DNA of 64,000 nt from positions 3,658,001-3,722,000 of the forward strand of contig NZ_CP107799.1 in assembly GCF_041431135.1 (NCBI RefSeq). Reading direction: 5' to 3'. Every line of letters begins with the position of its first letter. The stretch's first letter is position 1. Shown piece by piece: positions 59,815-64,000 of the stretch. The notes below the pieces were generated by a model. That model was given only the letters and a program-made list of their open reading frames with translations, did not search any database and was not told the DNA's origin. The stretch comes from Streptomyces sp. NBC_00554. GTDB lineage: Bacteria; Actinomycetota; Actinomycetes; Streptomycetales; Streptomycetaceae. Made by a program: the position numbers and the translations under genes.

Positions 59815-60987
59815 TTACCTCTCCTCCGTGTTCCGCGGTCCGGGGCGCCCCCGGAAGCGGCGCCGCTCCCCCGCCCCTTCCTTGGACGGCGCGTCGGCGA
59901 GACGCACGACCGGGTCGTCGGGGCCCTCGCGCCCGGCGACCACGGGCTTCGCGGCCCGTACGGCCTTCGCGCGGTACTGGGCGGCGTCGGCAAGCCGGAA
60001 CAACCGCCGGGCCGAGCGCACAGGCCCGATCGGATCCTCGGTCGAGGCGACCCCGCAGGCCACGCCCTCCCCGAGCTCCAACTCGGCCGCCCTACGGCAG
60101 AGTTCGTCGGCGACACGGACGACCTCGTCGGCGGCCGGGCCCACCGCGAGGAGGCAGAACTCGTCGCCTCCGAGCCTGGCCGTGAGGGTGCCGGGGAGCA
60201 TCGCGCCGCACAGGGACAGCACGGACCCGAAGCGTTCCAGGAGCCGGTCGCCGACCGCGTGCCCCCGGGTGTCGTTGACCCGCTTGAGCCCGTTGAGGTC
60301 GCAGACGACGAGACTCACCACGACCTTCTCGTCCTCCTTGTGGCGTTCGATCGCCTCGTCGAGCCGTACGTCGACGGCACGGCGGTTGGCGAGACCGGTG
60401 AGGGCGTCCGTGAACGCCAGCCGCCTGGCCTCCTCCAGCCGCTCGGTCTGCGCGATCCCGGCCGCGACGACCGAGGCCAGTACGGTCGCGAAGTCGGCGT
60501 CGGCCCGGCCGAAGACGGGGGCTCCCGCCCGGCGGGCCACGTACAGCTCGCCCCAGGCGCGGCCGTGCAGCACGATCGGGGCGACGACGCAGCAGCCTCG
60601 GCCGCGCCTGCGCAGGGCGGCGACGCGCTGGTGGCAGTACCCGGCGGGGCCTCCGGCCGGTCCCTCCGCGGTCTCGACCCAGGCGTCGGGCTCGCCGCCT
60701 CCGGCCCACCGCTCGTGCAGGAACTCGGTGATCTCCGGGAACTGGTGCACCGGATAGGCCTCCCCCTCCGGGAACTCCTCCTCGCCCTCCGCCCGCTCCC
60801 CCACGTTCGCCAGAACCCGCAGCCGGCCGAGCTCCCGCTCCCACACGGAGAGCGCGGCGAAGCTCCCGTCGAGGGCATGGCAGGCGCCGAGCGCCGCGGC
60901 CCGCCAGGACTCGCGCGGGGTGTGCGCCGCCGCCATCCCCTGCGCCAGCTCCACCACGGCCCTCAGCCGTCTGTCCTCACCCATCAC
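59815..60987 (-). CDS. cdgE: GAF-GGDEF diguanylate cyclase
   Basis: A 390-residue protein. Residues 1-180 include a GAF domain (SWRAAALGACHALDGSFAALSVWERELGRLRVLANVG; CCVVAPIVLHGRAWGELYVARRAG). Residues 195-345 form a GGDEF domain with intact LGGDEF (active for c-di-GMP synthesis) and DALTGLANRRAVD; an inhibitory RxxD site is not obvious. C-terminal basic residues follow. Its place beside hutH matches S. coelicolor SCO4931, published as CdgE; the symbol rests on that recalled synteny. C-di-GMP controls development through BldD in Streptomyces. Confidence 0.88.
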   Translation of the reverse strand: MMGEDRRLRAVVELAQGMAAAHTPRESWRAAALGACHALDGSFAALSVWERELGRLRVLANVGERAEGEEEFPEGEAYPVHQFPEITEFLHERWAGGGEPDAWVETAEGPAGGPAGYCHQRVAALRRRGRGCCVVAPIVLHGRAWGELYVARRAGAPVFGRADADFATVLASVVAAGIAQTERLEEARRLAFTDALTGLANRRAVDVRLDEAIERHKEDEKVVVSLVVCDLNGLKRVNDTRGHAVGDRLLERFGSVLSLCGAMLPGTLTARLGGDEFCLLAVGPAADEVVRVADELCRRAAELELGEGVACGVASTEDPIGPVRSARRLFRLADAAQYRAKAVRAAKPVVAGREGPDDPVVRLADAPSKEGAGERRRFRGRPGPRNTEER

Positions 60988-61067
60988 TCCAGGCTAGGTA
61001 AAAACATGGCATTCCGGGACATTGGTATGGCGAACAGGGGTCCGAGGCGGTGGTCCTGTTGGGGTTT

Positions 61068-61210
61068 TTCGCCCCCTCCACCCCTTCCCGTCCCGTCGTA
61101 TCGCGCTGACGCGCTCGTCCTCAAACGCCGGACGGGCTGAACCCCGCGGAGCGGGGGTTTGGGGGCGGAGCCCCCAAGTGACGGGAATGGGTAGGGGCGG
61201 AGGGGGCGAA
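61068..61210. repeat. Dispersed Streptomyces inverted repeat, copy 2
   Basis: A 143-bp version of the 45.86-kb repeat in the opposite orientation, between the minus-strand GGDEF gene start and enoyl-CoA hydratase stop. It begins TTCGCCCCCTCC, contains CGTCCTCAAACGCCGGACGG, and ends with TAGGGGCGGAGGGGGCGAA. The inverted core GGGGGCGGAGCCCCC remains. Confidence 0.8.
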
Positions 61211-61216
61211 AAGCGC

Positions 61217-62029
61217 CTACGCCCCCGGCCACTCCGGCGTGCGCTTCTCGTTGAACGCCGCCACGCCCTCCGCCCGGTCCCCCGAGAAGGCGACGGACCG
61301 CCACGCGGCGTCCTCGACCTCGAGCCCGGCCCGGAGGTCAAGACCGTGACCGAGGCGAAGCGCACGCTTCGCCGCCCGCAACCCCACCGGGGAATTCGCC
61401 GCGATACGAGCCCCCAGCGCGAGCGCCTCCTCGCGATCCCGCCCCGCCTCGACCAGCTCGTCGACAAGCCCCAACTCCCGCGCCTCAACCGCCTCCAGCC
61501 GCCGCGCAGAGAAGATCAGCTCGGCCGCCCGAGCGGACCCGACCCGGCGCGGCAGCAACTGCGTACCGCCCCCGCCGGGAATCACCCCGACCGACACCTC
61601 GGGCAGCCCGACGACCGCCGTACGGTCGGCCACGATCAGGTCGCAGGACAGCGCCAGCTCGAACCCGCCCCCCAGCGCGAACCCGTGCACCGCGGCGACC
61701 GTCGGCATCGGCAGCTCCAGAACCCCGGTGTACGCGGCCCGCGCGACGGGCCGCTGGCGCACCAGCTCGGCGTCGGTGAGGGAATTCCGTTCCTTGAGGT
61801 CGGCGCCGACGCAGAAGGCCCGCTCATGGGTCGAGGTCAGCACGACCACGCGTACATCCGGGTCGGCCGCGAGCGTCTCGCAGGCACCGGCGATGGCGCG
61901 GGCCATGTCCGTGGACACCGCGTTCATGGCCTTCGGCCGGTCGAGGGCGAGCTCCGCGACGTACCCGTGCCGCCGTACGGCGACGAACTCCCCGAACCGC
62001 CGCTCGCCCCCTTGCTCCAGCTCCGCCAT
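61217..62029 (-). CDS. Enoyl-CoA hydratase/isomerase
   Basis: A 270-residue crotonase-fold enzyme. ERAFCVGADLKERN forms the first oxyanion-hole segment and AAVHGFALGGGFELALSCDLIVADRTAVVGLPEVSVGVIPGGGGTQLLPRRVG the second, with a catalytic Glu in GLPEVSVGVIPGGGG. AVEARELGLVDELV and the C-terminal DRAEGVAAFNEKRTPEW are standard. It hydrates 2-enoyl-CoA in fatty-acid or amino-acid catabolism. It is the gene between the GGDEF and exported-protein genes, divergent from the latter. Confidence 0.93.
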   Translation of the reverse strand: MAELEQGGERRFGEFVAVRRHGYVAELALDRPKAMNAVSTDMARAIAGACETLAADPDVRVVVLTSTHERAFCVGADLKERNSLTDAELVRQRPVARAAYTGVLELPMPTVAAVHGFALGGGFELALSCDLIVADRTAVVGLPEVSVGVIPGGGGTQLLPRRVGSARAAELIFSARRLEAVEARELGLVDELVEAGRDREEALALGARIAANSPVGLRAAKRALRLGHGLDLRAGLEVEDAAWRSVAFSGDRAEGVAAFNEKRTPEWPGA

Positions 62030-62232
62030 GACACCCTCCTGGTTAACGCGGGTTAACTGCCGACCCCCCGATCATCGCAGCCGCAGGCGCCCACCGGAAC
62101 CCGCCCCCGCACCCCCACCTCCCCGTTCGGGTGACACCCGCCCCAACTCCCGGCCCCCGCCCTCACCGGCCGAATAACCTGCGCACCGCCGCAGCGCATC
62201 GGGGAGCGCGGGCACCTTGGGGAGGTATGACC

Positions 62233-62811
62233 ATGACGAACCGGGAGACGACACGTGGGCGGCATCGCAGGCCCCGCCCGCGACGAGTGTTCTTTGCCGT
62301 GGGGGGACTCGCGCTGGCGGCAGGGGCGTTGAGCCTCGTACGGATGGCGCCGGAGTCGGTGATCGGGGGCATGGGGGCCCCGGACGCCGAGCCGACGACG
62401 GGCACCGTCACCGACACGGCGGGCAATGCCGCCGTGACCGTCGAGGCCGTGCCCTCGGCACATCCGGTGGCCGCCACGACGCCCGCCGTGATGGGCGGGG
62501 AGAGCGCGCTGCCGACCCCGGGCATGAGCCTCGCGCCGACACCGGCACCGACGCCGACACGCTTCGTGACAGCCCCGTCTACACCTGTCAGGGTCCCGGT
62601 GGGCGGTACGCCGGACACGACCGGCGTTCCCACCGGTCAGGCTCCCGCTCCCGCGGCACCGCGGCCACCGGCCGCGACGACCACCGCCGCACCCGCCCCG
62701 AGCACGACCGCTCCGGGCCCGAAGCCCGAACCCCCGGGCCTGTGCGTACCGGTCGTCGGTCTCTGCGTGAACGGTCTGACCGAGCCTCTCGGATCCCTTG
62801 CCAGGCCCTAG
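62233..62811 (+). CDS. Exported or membrane-anchored Pro/Thr-rich protein
   Basis: A 192-residue protein from ATG 62233, which is 7 bp after GGGGAGG (an ATG at 62227 is too close). A basic N-terminus (TTRGRHRRPRPRRV) precedes a hydrophobic helix (FFAVGGLALAAGALSLV), then about 130 residues rich in Pro, Thr and Ala (for example APTPAPTPTRFV, PAATTTAAPAPSTTAPGPKPEPPG) ending in GLCVPVVGLCVNGLTEPLG with two cysteines. This looks like a wall-spanning stalk with a small disulphide-closed tip. No sorting signal is seen; the helix could serve as an anchor. The function is unknown. Confidence 0.8.
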   Translation: MTNRETTRGRHRRPRPRRVFFAVGGLALAAGALSLVRMAPESVIGGMGAPDAEPTTGTVTDTAGNAAVTVEAVPSAHPVAATTPAVMGGESALPTPGMSLAPTPAPTPTRFVTAPSTPVRVPVGGTPDTTGVPTGQAPAPAAPRPPAATTTAAPAPSTTAPGPKPEPPGLCVPVVGLCVNGLTEPLGSLARP

Positions 62812-62821
62812 GACTCGGTTC

Positions 62822-64000
62822 CTACGACTCGGCGCCGCGGCGGGCGAGCAGCCACGGTTCGACCACGCCCAGGCCGCGCACCGGACGCTGCCACATCGGC
62901 TGGAGGGCGAAACGGTAGGAGGGCGGTTCCTCGCCCTCCTTCTCCGCGGCGGCCGCTGCCTCGGCGGCCTCCGCCTCGGATGCGGGCGCGTCGCCGGTGC
63001 GGACCAGTTCCTCCGCGAAGGCGCCGTCCACCAGGACGGCATCCCGTGGCGCTATCGAGGTGAGGCGGCTCGCGAGGTTCACCGTCGTACCGAACACGTC
63101 GCCCATCCGGGTCGTCACCGTGCCGAAGGCGATGCCGACGCGCAGTTCCGGCATGGTCTCGTCGTTCGCCATCGTCTCGATGAGGCGCAGGGCGATCTCG
63201 GCGGCGACCCCGGCGTCGTCGGCGGCGTACAGGACCTCGTCGCCGAGCGTCTTGACGAGCCGGCCCCCGTGCGCGGCCACCAGGTCGGCGGCCGTGGTCT
63301 CGAAGGCCTCGACCAGTTCGCCGAGTTCCTCCTCCTCCATGCGGCGCGTCAGGCGTGTGAACCCGACGAGGTCCGCGAAGCCGACGGCGAGCCGGCGGTC
63401 GACCATCTCCTCGTCGTCCCCGGCCTGTACGACGCGGCCCGTCGCGGCGGCGAGCTGGCGGCGCCAGACGTAGACGAGGAACTCCTCCAGCTCGGGCAGG
63501 AGCAGTTCCATCAGGGGGTACGTCACCTCGGTGCGCGTCATCCCTGGTTCCGGGGGCTCGGTCAGGCCCGCCAGGAAGGAGTCGATCTGCCATTCGGCCA
63601 GGCGGGCGGTGGTCTGGCCGGTGGAACGGGCCACCTGGACCGCCATCGCCTCGCTCAGCAGGCCCGCCTCGACGAGGCCGGCGAGGCGGCGCAGGGCGAG
63701 TACGTCGGCTTCGGTGAGCGCCTTGGCCTGGCCGATGTCGGCGAAGCCCATGGCCCGCCAGAAGCGGGAGGCCAGTTCCATGGAGACGCCCGCGCTGCGG
63801 GCCGCCTGGAAGGGGGTGTAGCGGCGCTCGGCGCCGAGGATCAGCTGCTCCAGGCGCAGTGCGAGTGGGTCCTCGCCGGAGTCGGGGTCCTCGGGTGCGT
63901 CCACCCGGGGGGACGAGGTGTGGTTGACCGACCCGGCGGTACGGCCCGGCTCGGTGTCGGGGGCGGGGTCTGCACCCGTACCGGAACCGGTGTCGTCGAC
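62822..64000 (-). CDS. cya: Class III adenylate cyclase, N-terminus off the right edge
   Basis: At least 392 residues; the frame is open to the window edge and the last visible codons read VDDTGSGTGADP, so the true start probably lies just outside (a GTG at 63904 is the only internal start and would cut conserved sequence). An N-terminal helical regulatory region (RRYTPFQAARSAGVSMELASRFWRAMGFADIGQAKALTEADVLALRRLA) precedes the class III catalytic domain: VGFADLVGFTRLTRRMEEEELGELVEAFETTA, GGRLVKTLGDEVLYAADD and DVFGTTVNLASRLTSIA. From gene order this equals Cya (SCO4928), whose cAMP is needed for germination and development in S. coelicolor. Confidence 0.92.
   Translation of the reverse strand, partial: VDDTGSGTGADPAPDTEPGRTAGSVNHTSSPRVDAPEDPDSGEDPLALRLEQLILGAERRYTPFQAARSAGVSMELASRFWRAMGFADIGQAKALTEADVLALRRLAGLVEAGLLSEAMAVQVARSTGQTTARLAEWQIDSFLAGLTEPPEPGMTRTEVTYPLMELLLPELEEFLVYVWRRQLAAATGRVVQAGDDEEMVDRRLAVGFADLVGFTRLTRRMEEEELGELVEAFETTAADLVAAHGGRLVKTLGDEVLYAADDAGVAAEIALRLIETMANDETMPELRVGIAFGTVTTRMGDVFGTTVNLASRLTSIAPRDAVLVDGAFAEELVRTGDAPASEAEAAEAAAAAEKEGEEPPSYRFALQPMWQRPVRGLGVVEPWLLARRGAES

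Overview
The window is chromosomal DNA from a Streptomyces. It has very high GC, dense bidirectional coding, many GTG/TTG starts and ATGA/GTGA overlaps, a mycothiol amidase (mca), a LAxTG small surface protein and class III adenylate cyclase. Gene order at the right end (cyclase, enoyl-CoA hydratase, GAF-GGDEF protein, hutH, csp, DEAD-box helicase, L,D-transpeptidase) matches, from memory, the SCO4928-SCO493x neighbourhood of S. coelicolor. The stretch from mca to msrA matches the SCO4967-SCO4956 neighbourhood in the same way.

Layout. 1-4610: a minus-strand surface-glycan operon (processive GT2, GT39-type membrane transferase, GT2-GtrA protein, secreted protein running off the left edge). 4812-10188: a DUF255/thioredoxin protein divergent from an NTPase-TPR regulator. 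10398-20965: conserved core with a small membrane protein, mca, DUF4307, greA, a DrrAB-type ABC exporter, ilvA, a MarR regulator, a SigE-like sigma factor with a small membrane partner, metB, a conserved membrane protein and msrA.

21050-31150: an accessory island, visibly less GC-rich, of mostly unrecognised genes. It carries seven copies (one half copy) of a 49-bp palindromic element, all in the same orientation. Every one of the eight larger island genes has its 3' end 20-148 bp from a copy. The first copy lies exactly where a DUF4291 gene is cut off, and the last gene encodes a coiled-coil/Mrr-nuclease/TerD fusion. This array is the most interesting feature of the window.

31206-46817: small redox and regulatory units: F420-type oxidoreductase with a divergent HxlR regulator sharing a perfect 24-bp palindrome; two XRE/MmyB-type regulators, each divergent from a dehydrogenase; VOC proteins; a luciferase-like monooxygenase; an M20 peptidase; a siderophore importer (binding protein plus two permeases, no ATPase) under an iron box; and a monooxygenase-truncated haemoglobin fusion.

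46916-64000: a large subtilisin, a MacB/FtsX-type ABC pair, an L,D-transpeptidase lipoprotein, a LAxTG protein, a DUF2625 protein, DEAD-box helicase, cold-shock protein, hutH, a GGDEF protein, an enoyl-CoA hydratase, a Pro/Thr-rich exported protein and adenylate cyclase, which runs off the right edge. Several convergent gene pairs are separated by very strong hairpins or by a dispersed inverted repeat present in two copies (about 45.9 and 61.1 kb). I saw no rRNA, tRNA, CRISPR array, transposase or integrase.
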